DNA of 64,000 bases from Rheinheimera sp. A13L (GCF_000217935.1 NZ_AFHI01000015.1:29542-93541); one strand, 5' to 3'; shown: positions 8,285 through 17,714, numbered from the stretch's first letter. Made by a program: numbers and translations. Notes: generated from the sequence alone by a model not told the origin.

Positions 8285-10694
8285 TTCACTGACGATGCTG
8301 GGTAACTATTTCATCACTGGCGTGCGCGCCGTATTGCGGCATAAAACGCATTTGGCGCTGAATCTGCTGGGGTTAACTACAGGTTTGGCTTCGGCCTTGC
8401 TGATTTTACTCTACGCCAGTTATGAGCTGGGTTATGACACCATGCACCCGAATGCCGAAAACAGCTACCGGCTGGAGCAGTTTTTCCTGCCGGTGAACCA
8501 GCGCTTCCCGGTTTCCAGCCCGGCAATGAAAGCTGTGCTGGAGAACTACGACAAGCGGATGAAAGTGACCCGGATCAACACAGGGGCGCCAGAGTTAAGC
8601 TTGGCAGGTTCAAACCAGAAACTATCTCTGGAATGGGCTCAGGCTGTGGATGCCAATATCACAGATTTTTTCCAGATTGAGGTGCTACAAGGCGACTTAA
8701 CTGCGGCTTTAACCCAGCCAAATCAAATCGCCTTATCTGAACAAGAGGCCTTGCGGTTATTTGGCAACACTACTGTACTTGGCCAACAATTGCAGCTTGG
8801 CGAGCAGCGTTATAGCGTCAGCGCTCTGTATCGTATGCCTGAACAAAGCCATTTTCAGGCGGGCTCATTGCGCCGGATCAGCGATGAAGTGGCGGCCGGT
8901 CGCCTTGCGGTGAATAACGTCTATAGCTATATCCAATTGCCAGCAGGTTTTGATCAAACCGCTATGCTGCGCGAATTAACCACTCAGTTGAATCAGCAAG
9001 CTTATGAAGGCGGCAAAGTGACTGAACTGCAACTGCGCGCACTGACGGATATCCATTTGCATTCCAGCCTGGCTTATGAATTTAAAGTCAATGGGTCAGC
9101 AGCTACTGTGAGTATCTGTCTGGTATTGGCGGCCTTACTACTGCTGATTGCTGCCATCAACTTTATCAATATGAGCACTGCACGAGCGGCAATGCGTGCC
9201 AAAGAAGTAGGAGTGCGCAAAGCCTTGGGTGCCAGCCGTAGCCAGCTGTTTGTGCAGTTTATGCTGGAATCCTTATTAATTGCCTGCTGTGCCGGTTTAC
9301 TGGCTGCAGTTGTTGTAGAGCTGGTATTACCAGAGTTTAATTTGCTGGTGAACCGCCCTCTTCAGCTGAATTATATCGGCAATTTTGGCCTGATTTTACT
9401 GGCGAGTGTGTTTAGTGTTGGTGTGCTGGCAGGTGTCTATCCGGCGGTATTTATCTCAGCCTTTGATGCGAAAAAAGTACTGAGTGGTGATTTTCAACGT
9501 GGCAACACAGCTATCTGGCTGCGTAAAGGCTTATTGGTACTGCAGGGCGCTATTACTATAGGTTTACTGGTATCAAGCGTTGTGCTGCAACAGCAATTAC
9601 AACTGTTGCAAAACCAGAGCACAGGCTATCAGCGTGAAGCCAGATTAATGGTCAATGGTATGGATAACAGCCTGTTGTTTCACGCAGACAACCAAAACCT
9701 GTTACAAAGCCTGCAAAAGGTAGAAGGCGTCAATGCAGTATCTCTACTGGATATGCAAATCACCGATACCATTTCTCAGGCCATGGATATTCAGCTGCCA
9801 GGCCAAACTGTGGACTCTGCGCTGCCCCCTATTTCACAAATGGGCACAGGTTTTGATATTGCCAAAACCGCAGGTCTGACACTACTGGCAGGTCGCGATT
9901 TTAGCGAAACCTATCAAAGCGACTGGTACCAAAGACATGGCGATCATGCCACAGCGGCAGTGATCATTACCGAATCGCTGGCACGTAAAGCGGGCTACGA
10001 AAATCTGCAGGATGTGATTGGTCAGCAATGGCTGCTGCCCGGAGATGTTCCTGTACTGCGTATGCAGGTGGTGGGAGTGGTTGCAGATATTCAGATCGGG
10101 TCCGCCTTAAAACAACAAGAGCCTTTGATTTTGATTTGTGGCCGCTCTCCTATGACGTACGCCAATATACTGCTCAGTATGCAGCCAGAGCAGGCCCTTA
10201 CCGTCCGCGCCAAAGTACAAAACCTGCTGACTGAGCGCCTGCAGCGCCAGGACTTAAAACTAAGCTGGTTGAGTGATGACTACAATGCGATTTACCAGAA
10301 CCAGCAACGTCAGGGCAAAGTCATAGCACTATTCGCCACGCTGGCCATAGCTTTAACCTGTGTTGGCTTATTTGGTCTGGCCGCTTTTAGCGCCGAGCAA
10401 CGTTCACGCGAGGTGGCAATGCGTAAAGTACTGGGCGCAGGACGTTTTAATCTGGTGAATTTACTGGCCAGCGAATATATCAAGCTGATGGCTGTAAGCG
10501 CAGTACTGGCAATACCTGCCACCTTTTGGGCGCTGAACAGCTGGCTGAGTGAATTCAGCGTACGTATCAGCCAGAACCCGTTGTGGTACCTGCTGGCCGC
10601 GGCAGCCACTTTTGCCATTTGCTGGTGTACAGTTGCGGCATTAGCCTGGCAAGTTGCAGGGCGAAAACCAGCCATGGTATTAAGACAGCAATAA
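8277..10694 (+). CDS. ABC transporter permease with two FtsX/MacB core domains
   Basis: An 805-residue permease. I chose the ATG at 8277 because it overlaps the ATPase stop by 8 bases and starts just before the first membrane helix; an upstream in-frame ATG (8238) lies inside the ATPase gene. The order is one N-terminal helix, a MacB-like periplasmic domain, three helices with the FtsX signature (AMRAKEVGVRKALGAS), a further helix, a second periplasmic domain, and a second FtsX unit (SREVAMRKVLGAGR). Such two-unit permeases work with a MacA-like adaptor in export, not import. Substrate cannot be read from sequence. Confidence 0.92.
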   Translation: MLNSLTMLGNYFITGVRAVLRHKTHLALNLLGLTTGLASALLILLYASYELGYDTMHPNAENSYRLEQFFLPVNQRFPVSSPAMKAVLENYDKRMKVTRINTGAPELSLAGSNQKLSLEWAQAVDANITDFFQIEVLQGDLTAALTQPNQIALSEQEALRLFGNTTVLGQQLQLGEQRYSVSALYRMPEQSHFQAGSLRRISDEVAAGRLAVNNVYSYIQLPAGFDQTAMLRELTTQLNQQAYEGGKVTELQLRALTDIHLHSSLAYEFKVNGSAATVSICLVLAALLLLIAAINFINMSTARAAMRAKEVGVRKALGASRSQLFVQFMLESLLIACCAGLLAAVVVELVLPEFNLLVNRPLQLNYIGNFGLILLASVFSVGVLAGVYPAVFISAFDAKKVLSGDFQRGNTAIWLRKGLLVLQGAITIGLLVSSVVLQQQLQLLQNQSTGYQREARLMVNGMDNSLLFHADNQNLLQSLQKVEGVNAVSLLDMQITDTISQAMDIQLPGQTVDSALPPISQMGTGFDIAKTAGLTLLAGRDFSETYQSDWYQRHGDHATAAVIITESLARKAGYENLQDVIGQQWLLPGDVPVLRMQVVGVVADIQIGSALKQQEPLILICGRSPMTYANILLSMQPEQALTVRAKVQNLLTERLQRQDLKLSWLSDDYNAIYQNQQRQGKVIALFATLAIALTCVGLFGLAAFSAEQRSREVAMRKVLGAGRFNLVNLLASEYIKLMAVSAVLAIPATFWALNSWLSEFSVRISQNPLWYLLAAAATFAICWCTVAALAWQVAGRKPAMVLRQQ

Positions 10695-10726
10695 TGGAAA
10701 AACCAATGATACATAAAGGATTATGC

Positions 10727-11824
10727 ATGAAACTCAGTCTTATTTCATTAGGCGTGCTGCTTGGCAGCACGCTAATACTCAGCGCTTGCAGTACAGCAAA
10801 CAAGGTCCAACGCCACTTAGGCAAAGATGCAGTAACAGAGCAATTTACCGAAGGTAAGCATCAAGGCACCTATCGTAATTTGTATCGTACCCCAGTGGAG
10901 CAGCGTCAGTATCCGGCCAACTGCGAAGTCGACTGCTATCCTGCGCATCAGGCCGTTGAGTGTAAAACACCGGGCCAGGATTGCCGGTATACTGGCGTGC
11001 AACAAGCGCCTCTGTTGAACAGCGGTTTTAGTCTGCAATGGCTTGGCCATGCCAGCTTTTTAGTCAAGACGCCGGATGGCCAACAATTGCTGTTTGATCC
11101 AGTGTTTGGTCAGTTTGACTGGCCAGTAAACTGGGCTCAGCATTTGGCAGGTATTATAAAACGGCCCTACACCCCCACATTGAGCGCAGAGCAGCTGGCT
11201 GCCACAGACGCTGTATTGTATTCGCACTTGCATTACGATCATTTTAGCCATGACAGCATAGAGCAAATAGGCAACAGCCCTACCTATTACCTGCCTTTGG
11301 GTATGGCCGATTATATGCCAGAAGCTGGCTACAACATTGTTGAACAAGCCTGGTATAGCCACAGCACATTAGGTGAACTGAATATCCATTTAGTACCGGC
11401 ACACCACTTTAACAGCCGCAAATTGTTTAACGATCATAATCAGGCTATGTGGGGAGGCTGGCTGTTGGAACAAAACGGAAAAACATTGTTTTTTGCGGGT
11501 GATACCGGTTATTCAGCCCACTTTAAAGATATTCAGCAAAAATACGGAGATATTGATATTTGTCTGCTGCCGATAGCCTCTTATCATCATGACACAGATG
11601 GTGACTGGTATCGCTATGTCCATACCACGCCTGAGGATGCCTTGATTGCCGCCAATGAACTCGGCTGCAAAGTGATGATCCCCTGGGGCTATGGTAATGC
11701 CAGCTGGCAGATGGGGGACATTAGCTCACACTCGCCACTGTTACGTTTACTGCATATGCAGCAGCAACTGGATAGCCAGATGCCGCTGCTGATTTTGAAT
11801 GAGGGTGATAGCGTGCAGTTGTAA
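10727..11824 (+). CDS. Lipoprotein with metallo-beta-lactamase fold (NAPE-PLD/UlaG-like)
   Basis: A 365-residue protein. The ATG at 10727 is preceded by AAAGGA and starts a lipoprotein signal with lipobox LSAC (Cys21). The metal motif SHLHYDHF supplies H167, H169, D171 and H172; further ligands are likely in PAHHFN and AGDTGYS. A cysteine-rich insert (C66, C70, C79, C86) precedes the fold. The family (Lactamase_B_2) includes bacterial relatives of N-acyl-phosphatidylethanolamine phospholipase D. It starts 32 bases after the permease with no terminator seen between, so it may be the fourth gene of the sigma-54 operon. A link to phospholipids is inferred only. Confidence 0.85.
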   Translation: MKLSLISLGVLLGSTLILSACSTANKVQRHLGKDAVTEQFTEGKHQGTYRNLYRTPVEQRQYPANCEVDCYPAHQAVECKTPGQDCRYTGVQQAPLLNSGFSLQWLGHASFLVKTPDGQQLLFDPVFGQFDWPVNWAQHLAGIIKRPYTPTLSAEQLAATDAVLYSHLHYDHFSHDSIEQIGNSPTYYLPLGMADYMPEAGYNIVEQAWYSHSTLGELNIHLVPAHHFNSRKLFNDHNQAMWGGWLLEQNGKTLFFAGDTGYSAHFKDIQQKYGDIDICLLPIASYHHDTDGDWYRYVHTTPEDALIAANELGCKVMIPWGYGNASWQMGDISSHSPLLRLLHMQQQLDSQMPLLILNEGDSVQL

Positions 11825-11835
11825 ACCCCTGACTA

Positions 11836-12114
11836 TCAGGCGACAGGCTTTAAACTGGCTTTTGCAGCCAGTTTATCACCCAGTTTGCCTGTAACAGCCC
11901 ACACCACTAACGCAACCCAGGCTATCCATGAAAAACCTGCAGGAATATTGAGTAAGGCAATTTTAGCTGCATGCTGGCGATTCAATGCCAAAGCCAGCAG
12001 GCTTGGCAAAAACCAGACTATTAAAAACAACAGCCCAAAAACCACTAAAAAAACCAGATCCGCTTGTTGCCATGCTTCAGTAAAAGCCGCTAAAAATTGT
12101 TGTAAAGTTTCCAT
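11836..12114 (-). CDS. Superinfection-immunity-like small membrane protein
   Basis: A 92-residue protein with two hydrophobic segments (about 20-42 and 55-77). The sequence around FLPSLLALALNR and FSWIAWVALVVWAVTG fits the Imm_superinfect family, named after the T4 Imm protein that blocks DNA entry by a second phage; many chromosomal members have no known role. A GAGGAG ribosome-binding site lies in the last codons of the upstream micro-gene, so the two are probably coupled. Convergent with the lipoprotein gene (stops 12 bases apart). Confidence 0.75.
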   Translation of the reverse strand: METLQQFLAAFTEAWQQADLVFLVVFGLLFLIVWFLPSLLALALNRQHAAKIALLNIPAGFSWIAWVALVVWAVTGKLGDKLAAKASLKPVA

Positions 12115-12117
12115 GTC

Positions 12118-12258
12118 TTACTCCTCGTTATTGGTTTCAAATTTGTTTTGCAGTACAGAGGCCACAAGCCATAACACGATAAACAGCACCATAAATTCAG
12201 CATCACTGGAGTAAAGCTCAGTCGTCAGTTCTGAGACGCAGTAGTTTAAAGTTTCCAT
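12118..12258 (-). CDS. 46-residue single-span micro-protein upstream of the immunity-like gene
   Basis: An ATG at 12258 preceded by GAGGA opens a 46-codon frame ending in TAA at 12118. The product starts METLNYCVSEL and has one hydrophobic span (FMVLFIVLWLVASV), then an acidic tail EETNN-like in composition. Its first residues (METL) and its spacing of helix to start resemble the next protein (METLQQF...), suggesting a shortened paralogue or a two-subunit membrane pair. Its stop lies 3 bases before the downstream ATG. No homologue is recognised. Confidence 0.55.
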   Translation of the reverse strand: METLNYCVSELTTELYSSDAEFMVLFIVLWLVASVLQNKFETNNEE

Positions 12259-12302
12259 CAAATAGTCCTCGTTGTTGATCATCAGGTCAGTTTTTTACAC
12301 GC

Positions 12303-13778
12303 TTAAAGTTTTATGCCAGACAGGGCTGCCAGCTGAGACTTCAGTTCATCCACTGACCAGGCCTTGCCTTGCTGCACTACTGTATGCAGTGTATTTAGCG
12401 CTTTCAGGTCGTGCAGTGGGTTGCTTTTCAGCACAATAAAGTCGGCGACATAACCTGTTTTGAGCTGACCATGATCGGCCAGGCCCAGATGATGTGCGCC
12501 GCCGCTGGTCGCCAGTTGCAAAACCTGCCAGTTTGTCAGGCCTGCAACCTGGCTAAGTTGCAGTTCGCGCAGGTAAAATGGCCCGCTGGCCACGCTGTCA
12601 GTACCAATTGCCAGTGGTACACCAGCGTCATAAAGGCGCTTAAACAGTTGCAGTACCTTGGGTATTTGTTGCTGCGCTGTAGCTAATTCCTCTGCTGACC
12701 AGTCATAACTGGGGGCTGCCAATGTTGCGCGCCAGCGCTTGCGCATTTGTGGGTGATACACCCACATATCCTGTTCCGGGTATAAGGTTTCCAACTCGCG
12801 GGCGAAGTACATCAGTTCATTCGCGACTAACGTCAGATCAATCCGGGTTTGTTGGCGGGCCAAAGTGTGGATAAGCTGTTGCATAGGTGCGTTGTCATAA
12901 TCAACGTGCTTAAACCAGCTATAAACAAAGCGGGCGCTATGCGGAATTTTACGTTCGGCTACATAAGCAGCTTTGCCTTCACCGGTTAATAGTTCTGCAC
13001 TGGTAGGCAAGGCATGAGTTAAAGCATCAATCCCCAGATCGGCGGCATATTGCCAGCTCACAGCGTCCAGATGCGCTATGGTTTTCAATCCAGCCGCTTT
13101 GGTCAAATCTATCCCCATTGCCACTTCTTCTTTGGTTAAGCCCTGATAGAGTTTGATGTACTCTGCACCCAGCGCCTTTTGTCTGTTGATTTCAGCTCGC
13201 CAGCCAGCTTCATCTTTTGGATGCACAGATCCCCCTAAAATGGGAGTAGGTTCAAATACAAAACCGGCATAACTCAACTTTGGACCAGGCCAGTGTCCAG
13301 CTCTCTGCTGTTTGGCGTATTCAGCGTTAGCCTCTGGTTCACCTGCAGGGCTAAAAGCGGTAGTCACACCAGTAGCCAGAGTGCTCAGTGCATGATAGCG
13401 GGTCAGTTCGCTATGACCTTTTAGCGTCATAACCGGTCTACCATCCTGCATTTCAACTCTGTGTGGCCCTGCGGTCAGATGCAGATGCACATCGATAAGG
13501 CCAGGCAACAGATACTGATCCTGTACATCAATCTGCTGAGTCGCTGCAGGTAAGCTGCCATCACCTTGTTGCTGCTGGCCCATTTGCACTATGCGACCAT
13601 CTTTGACCAGCAACCAACCATCGCTCAATTGCTGCTCTGTAGCGGGATTTAATAAAGTGGCATTGTGGTACAGCACTGTCCCGGCCTGCGCAGCTGGTTT
13701 TTCAGCGACTGCCTGTGACAGAGAACAGCTTGCCATCAGACAAAACAGCACTGATTTTTTTAAAGTCATTGTTTTCAA
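12303..13778 (-). CDS. Exported amidohydrolase-family protein
   Basis: About 491 residues, with a Sec signal peptide. I prefer the TTG at 13778: AAGGAGT stands 7 bases before it, whereas the ATG at 13799 lies upstream of that site and the ATG at 13769 is too far from it. The metal-binding GLIDVHLHLTAG (H98, H100), a probable carboxylated lysine in EYIKLYQG, later histidines (HLDAV, LTHALP) and GTDSVASGP fit the imidazolonepropionase-like amidohydrolases. Substrate unknown; many exported relatives act on peptides or amide compounds. Divergent from the ECF sigma gene. Confidence 0.85.
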   Translation of the reverse strand: MKTMTLKKSVLFCLMASCSLSQAVAEKPAAQAGTVLYHNATLLNPATEQQLSDGWLLVKDGRIVQMGQQQQGDGSLPAATQQIDVQDQYLLPGLIDVHLHLTAGPHRVEMQDGRPVMTLKGHSELTRYHALSTLATGVTTAFSPAGEPEANAEYAKQQRAGHWPGPKLSYAGFVFEPTPILGGSVHPKDEAGWRAEINRQKALGAEYIKLYQGLTKEEVAMGIDLTKAAGLKTIAHLDAVSWQYAADLGIDALTHALPTSAELLTGEGKAAYVAERKIPHSARFVYSWFKHVDYDNAPMQQLIHTLARQQTRIDLTLVANELMYFARELETLYPEQDMWVYHPQMRKRWRATLAAPSYDWSAEELATAQQQIPKVLQLFKRLYDAGVPLAIGTDSVASGPFYLRELQLSQVAGLTNWQVLQLATSGGAHHLGLADHGQLKTGYVADFIVLKSNPLHDLKALNTLHTVVQQGKAWSVDELKSQLAALSGIKL

Positions 13779-13965
13779 AGTAAGACTCCTTAAAGCCAAG
13801 GTAAGTGAACTTGTTGTGTTTGCTTAAGAAGTCGTGCAGTTTTTGTCAGCTGTTACAAAAATTTTTTTATTTATTTTTGTAACACTTTGCCAACAGGGGC
13901 AGACTTACTAAGAGCAGAGTGATAACTTTGATAAAAACTATAAGATATTGAACAGGGAGGTTTTT

Positions 13966-14490
13966 TTGACTCTATCTACCAGCAGCCTTGCATCGCCTGA
14001 GCAGTTTTTACTTGAACTATGGCAACAAAATCAGGCCGCGATCAGCCGCACCCTGATGGCATCAGAGGCAGACCCGGCAGCACGGCAGGATTTAAAGCAG
14101 GATATTTTTCTGGCGCTGCATCAGTCGGCTACGCGCATTCAGAGTGCAGAGCTGCCACGCGCTTACCTGTTTCGTATTGTGCACAACGTCACTGTTGATC
14201 ACATAGCCAGGGCAAAACGCCAGCAATGGCAGCCGCTGGATGAAGACCATCAACAGCTGTTAGTTCAGGACTGTCCTTCGGCTGAAGTCGGTGAGCAACA
14301 GCAAAGCCAGCAGTTAATGCTGGCAGTGCGGCGCTTATCTGCAGCCAACCGTCAGGTTATTTTGCTGGCGATGGAAGATTTGGATGCCCCTGAGATTGCA
14401 GAAATTCTGCAGTTAAGCCAGGGGGCGGTACGGGTGCGGTTAAATCGCGCTAAAACAGAACTGATGGAGATCATGCAAAATGGCAGATAA
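13966..14490 (+). CDS. ECF-type RNA polymerase sigma factor
   Basis: About 174 residues. The TTG at 13966 is preceded by AGGGAGG at a 5-base gap and is the best start; an in-frame TTG at 13948 lies upstream of that site. Region 2 is seen in DIFLALHQSATRI and AYLFRIVHNVTVDHI, and region 4 in LSAANRQVILLAMEDLDAPEIAEIL followed by a helix-turn-helix. The final codons overlap the next gene by 11 bases, as in sigma / anti-sigma operons. The target regulon cannot be read here. Confidence 0.88.
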   Translation: MTLSTSSLASPEQFLLELWQQNQAAISRTLMASEADPAARQDLKQDIFLALHQSATRIQSAELPRAYLFRIVHNVTVDHIARAKRQQWQPLDEDHQQLLVQDCPSAEVGEQQQSQQLMLAVRRLSAANRQVILLAMEDLDAPEIAEILQLSQGAVRVRLNRAKTELMEIMQNGR

Positions 14491-15073
14491 TTTTGATTTT
14501 GCCGCCCTGACAAAAAGCTGGCAACAACAGAAAACCCCAACCGAGCAGTTGCCCAACGAGACGGATCTGGCACAAGCAGCACAACGTCAACGCCGACAAA
14601 AATGGCTGATGTACGGCGAATGGCTTAGTGCAGTAGTGATGCTGACTACCGCTTGCTGGTTAGCCTTTACTATGCCGGGATGGCTGGGGTATCTGGCTGC
14701 TGTGTTCCTCACATTCGGGGCACTTAGCACAGCTTATATCGGCTGGACAGTGCACAGACCTATACTGGCTTATGACAACTGGAGCAGCAGTGGTTTAGTG
14801 CAATTTCGCGCCCGGGCCTGTCAGCTCACACTGCGTTACTACCTCTATACCCAATTGTCCTGTGTTGCCTTGATGTTATTTTCCGGTTTGTTGTGGCTGC
14901 TAGAGTGGCGAAAACTTGCAGAGATCCCCACAGACTTGCTGCTGTTTTACAGTCTGGTGGTATGCCCACTTTGTCTGCTGATGATGTTGCGCTTGCAGCA
15001 AAAAAAACGGCAAAAAGTAACACAACTACAAGAACTCACCCGCTTAGCGGATGACTTTCAGCGCAGCGAATAG
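14480..15073 (+). CDS. Four-helix membrane protein coupled to the ECF sigma gene, possible anti-sigma factor
   Basis: A 197-residue protein with a hydrophilic N-terminus of about 45 residues, four hydrophobic segments in two pairs (about 48-85 and 125-175), and a basic, Q-rich C-terminal tail. The 11-base overlap with the sigma gene argues for a functional pair. The cytosolic N-terminus could hold the sigma factor, but no zinc-type anti-sigma motif (HxxxCxxC) is present, so the anti-sigma role is inferred from context only. Confidence 0.75.
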   Translation: MADNFDFAALTKSWQQQKTPTEQLPNETDLAQAAQRQRRQKWLMYGEWLSAVVMLTTACWLAFTMPGWLGYLAAVFLTFGALSTAYIGWTVHRPILAYDNWSSSGLVQFRARACQLTLRYYLYTQLSCVALMLFSGLLWLLEWRKLAEIPTDLLLFYSLVVCPLCLLMMLRLQQKKRQKVTQLQELTRLADDFQRSE

Positions 15074-15206
15074 TTGCGCTCAGTCAGGGATGCACCACCT
15101 TTAACAGGTGCAAACAAAGCATTCAAAAGTATCGGCAGTGATTGGCAAAGGTGCACAAATCAGCTAATGTAACTTTTTTGCAACTTTTGTTTCTTTTGAG
15201 GTAGTG

Positions 15207-15608
15207 ATGAATAAGTGGTTGTTGTTGGGTTTGCTGAGTACTGGTGTGCATGCCTATGAGCCGGACAGAGATCAGGTGCTGCGGTTTGAACCTACACCAT
15301 TCAAAGATGTGCAGCTCAATTGTCAGCGTGACAAAAATATTGTGCCCAGACGCAGTGACCTGATTTTGGATAACTATGCTTTGCTGGCCGCTGATAACGG
15401 CGAGCGCGTTGCTATTATCACTGTGACCAATGGCGCTGGTGGTCAGCGTATGTTTAATCAGGAACATTTAGTGGCTTTGATGGCAGACTGCAGCCGTATT
15501 TTTCCACAAGCCTTTGAGCTTAGTCTGGCGTCAGGTCAGCAAACCACAATACAAATTTATTTTGGTCGTCGGGTACAACCTGTACTGCAGTTAATCAGCA
15601 ATAACTGA
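15207..15608 (+). CDS. Small periplasmic protein of unknown function
   Basis: 133 residues from the ATG at 15207, preceded by GAGG at 15198-15201; a GTG three bases earlier is less likely. A short signal peptide ends near HAYEP. Two cysteines (in NCQRD and DCSRI) could form a disulfide. No domain is recognised. It stands alone between the ECF pair and a convergent hypothetical gene. Confidence 0.65.
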   Translation: MNKWLLLGLLSTGVHAYEPDRDQVLRFEPTPFKDVQLNCQRDKNIVPRRSDLILDNYALLAADNGERVAIITVTNGAGGQRMFNQEHLVALMADCSRIFPQAFELSLASGQQTTIQIYFGRRVQPVLQLISNN

Positions 15609-15622
15609 CAGGGCACCAGAGC

Positions 15623-16159
15623 TTATTGTAAAAACCGCTCTTTATCCTCTATCGTGCATTGGGCTACTGGTATTGGGTTATTAGCGCGGTTTACCATCCA
15701 GCATTCGTCATAAATAGAGCAATAACAAAGCTCTATCTGTAAGTTGTCTTGATCTGCAAGTAACTTCGCCACTTCGGCATCACGCAGTTCCATGGGTTTA
15801 GTGGACTCTCCTGCCGACAAGACTATGGAACCTATGTGTGATTGCACATGACCTACGGTACGACCACTGCGCAGTTGCAAATAATCTGGCCAGCTTTTTA
15901 CCGCTTTATTGTCATAGCTCAGTCTGGCATGTTTAACAACCGCAGGTCCCGTTCCTTTGTTACTGACTATATAATAAAAAAAGGAACGGCTATCGTTGTA
16001 GCTACGTTGAATTTCCACTCTTGGCCATACCGAAGCTCTGGCATAAGCTCTGTCAATAGAGGCCGAATAAATACTGACAAAGGCGGTAATTAAACTGACG
16101 ATCAGTGCGGAACCGGCGATAATCATTTCCGGATTCTTAAAGCTGTAACCTGTTGTCAT
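15623..16159 (-). CDS. Single-span membrane protein of unknown function
   Basis: A 178-residue protein with one N-terminal membrane helix (about 12-32) and a soluble beta-rich domain of about 140 residues (VEIQRSYNDSRSFFYYIVSN, then GPAVVKHARLSYD). The pattern of a helix followed by an Ig-like or DUF-type beta domain is common in uncharacterised gammaproteobacterial proteins. An AAGAG sits directly against the ATG, so the true start might be the ATG 11 codons downstream. Confidence 0.6.
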   Translation of the reverse strand: MTTGYSFKNPEMIIAGSALIVSLITAFVSIYSASIDRAYARASVWPRVEIQRSYNDSRSFFYYIVSNKGTGPAVVKHARLSYDNKAVKSWPDYLQLRSGRTVGHVQSHIGSIVLSAGESTKPMELRDAEVAKLLADQDNLQIELCYCSIYDECWMVNRANNPIPVAQCTIEDKERFLQ

Positions 16160-16440
16160 CTCTTGATAATTCCCTTTACCTTAACCTTATTGATGCCACT
16201 TACTGTAAAACATTTGTGACTGAAACAACAAGAGTGCAACAGAAAAAATGGCTTGCTCCAGTGTCTGGCCATTTCGCCTCGGGCAAAGCCAGGCTAACTC
16301 TATCCGCTCTATCTGTCGATTAGCCTTATCTAGAACCTACTACTTCCAAATTTGTTTACATTTGCCGACACTTTTAGTCGGGTAAAAGCGTTAAACTAGC
16401 CACGCCTTTTTTGGGCCGTTTTAAACAAGGAATGCTGTAC

Positions 16441-17670
16441 ATGTCTGATTACTCCACTCATGCGCCAAAGTCGCGCATTTCTACCGGCGAATTTACTTTG
16501 CTGGTGGCGCTGTTGATGTCTATTGTTGCCATCTCTATTGATGCCTTATTGCCAGCGCTGGATGCTATTCGTGCTGATATTGCCATGAGTCACCCGAATC
16601 AGGCGCAACTGGTGATCAGTGCTTTGTTTTTGGGTATGGCCATAGGCCAGCTGATTTGTGGGCCTTTATCCGACGCCACTGGCCGTAAAAAAGTGTTAAA
16701 CGGTGGTATAGCGCTGTTTTTAGTAGGCACTGTCATTTGTTATTTCGCCACAGATATCAACACCTTATTGTTTGGCCGTTTTGTGCAGGGTTTAGGGGTA
16801 TCAGGCCCTTATGTATCGGCTATTTCTATAGTGCGGGACAAATACTCCGGCAATGATATGGCGCGTATTATGTCGCTGGTGATGATGATTTTTGTGATGG
16901 TGCCGGCTTTAGCGCCAAGCCTTGGCCAGGCCGTGTTATGGGTAGGCACATGGCGCGATATTTTTGTGCTTTATGTGTTTTATGCATTGCTTATCGTAGT
17001 GTGGATTTTTATGCGCTTAGAAGAAACCTTGCCAAAAGAGCACCGTATTGCCATGAGCACAAAGGGCTTTTCTGAAGGCTTTAAGGAAGTGATCAGCAAT
17101 GTGCCAACAGTGTGCTATATGATTTGTATGGGGTTGTTTTTTGGCAGCTTTATTGGTTATCTGAACTCATCACAACAAATATTTCAGGACTTATTTAAAA
17201 CAGGCGAGTTGTTTACCTTGTACTTTGGTTTACTGGCTATAGTCTTTGGCGCAGCCTCTTTGGTGAACTCCCGTCTGGTGCAAAAATGGGGCATGCAGCA
17301 TTTATCCAACCGCGCTGTCTGGGGCATTATTAGTAGCTCAGCCTTATTTTTAGCACTTCATTTAGTGATTGAAATACAGCTGTGGACTTTTGTGCTGTAC
17401 GCTTCTGTGCTGTTTTTCTGCTTTGGTCTGGTGTTTGGTAATATCAACGCTATGGCGATGGAACCTATGGGCCATGTGGCGGGAATAGCAGCAGCTATTA
17501 TTGGCTCAACCTCCTCTGTTATGTCGATGAGCATAGGCACAGTGATAGGCCAGATGTATAACGGCACAGTGATCCCTGTGACCGCTGGTTTCTTAATTTT
17601 TAGCTGCATCAGTATGGCTATTTTAACTTATGCGCAGAAGTACAAACTGAAGAACCCGGAGCAACAGTAA
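16441..17670 (+). CDS. MFS drug-efflux transporter, Bcr/CflA family
   Basis: 409 residues from the ATG at 16441, which has AAGGA about 9 bases upstream. Twelve hydrophobic segments are expected. The family signature is clear: an aspartate in helix 1 (ISIDALLPALDAI), the motif A loop GPLSDATGRKKVL, and motif C in helix 5 (MVPALAPSLGQAVLW). Bcr/CflA proteins export drugs such as bicyclomycin or chloramphenicol, or sulfonamides and cysteine-pathway metabolites, by proton antiport; the substrate here is unknown. A Rho-independent terminator follows. Confidence 0.9.
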   Translation: MSDYSTHAPKSRISTGEFTLLVALLMSIVAISIDALLPALDAIRADIAMSHPNQAQLVISALFLGMAIGQLICGPLSDATGRKKVLNGGIALFLVGTVICYFATDINTLLFGRFVQGLGVSGPYVSAISIVRDKYSGNDMARIMSLVMMIFVMVPALAPSLGQAVLWVGTWRDIFVLYVFYALLIVVWIFMRLEETLPKEHRIAMSTKGFSEGFKEVISNVPTVCYMICMGLFFGSFIGYLNSSQQIFQDLFKTGELFTLYFGLLAIVFGAASLVNSRLVQKWGMQHLSNRAVWGIISSSALFLALHLVIEIQLWTFVLYASVLFFCFGLVFGNINAMAMEPMGHVAGIAAAIIGSTSSVMSMSIGTVIGQMYNGTVIPVTAGFLIFSCISMAILTYAQKYKLKNPEQQ

Positions 17671-17714
17671 GTTTCTGCGGCAAATTCCTGAGCTAGAGCT
17701 CTTCACTATCCGAG

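Noticed and set aside
10310..10714. 134-codon frame antisense to the permease end
   Set aside because: Opposite strand of a clear FtsX domain, no ribosome-binding site and no protein features.
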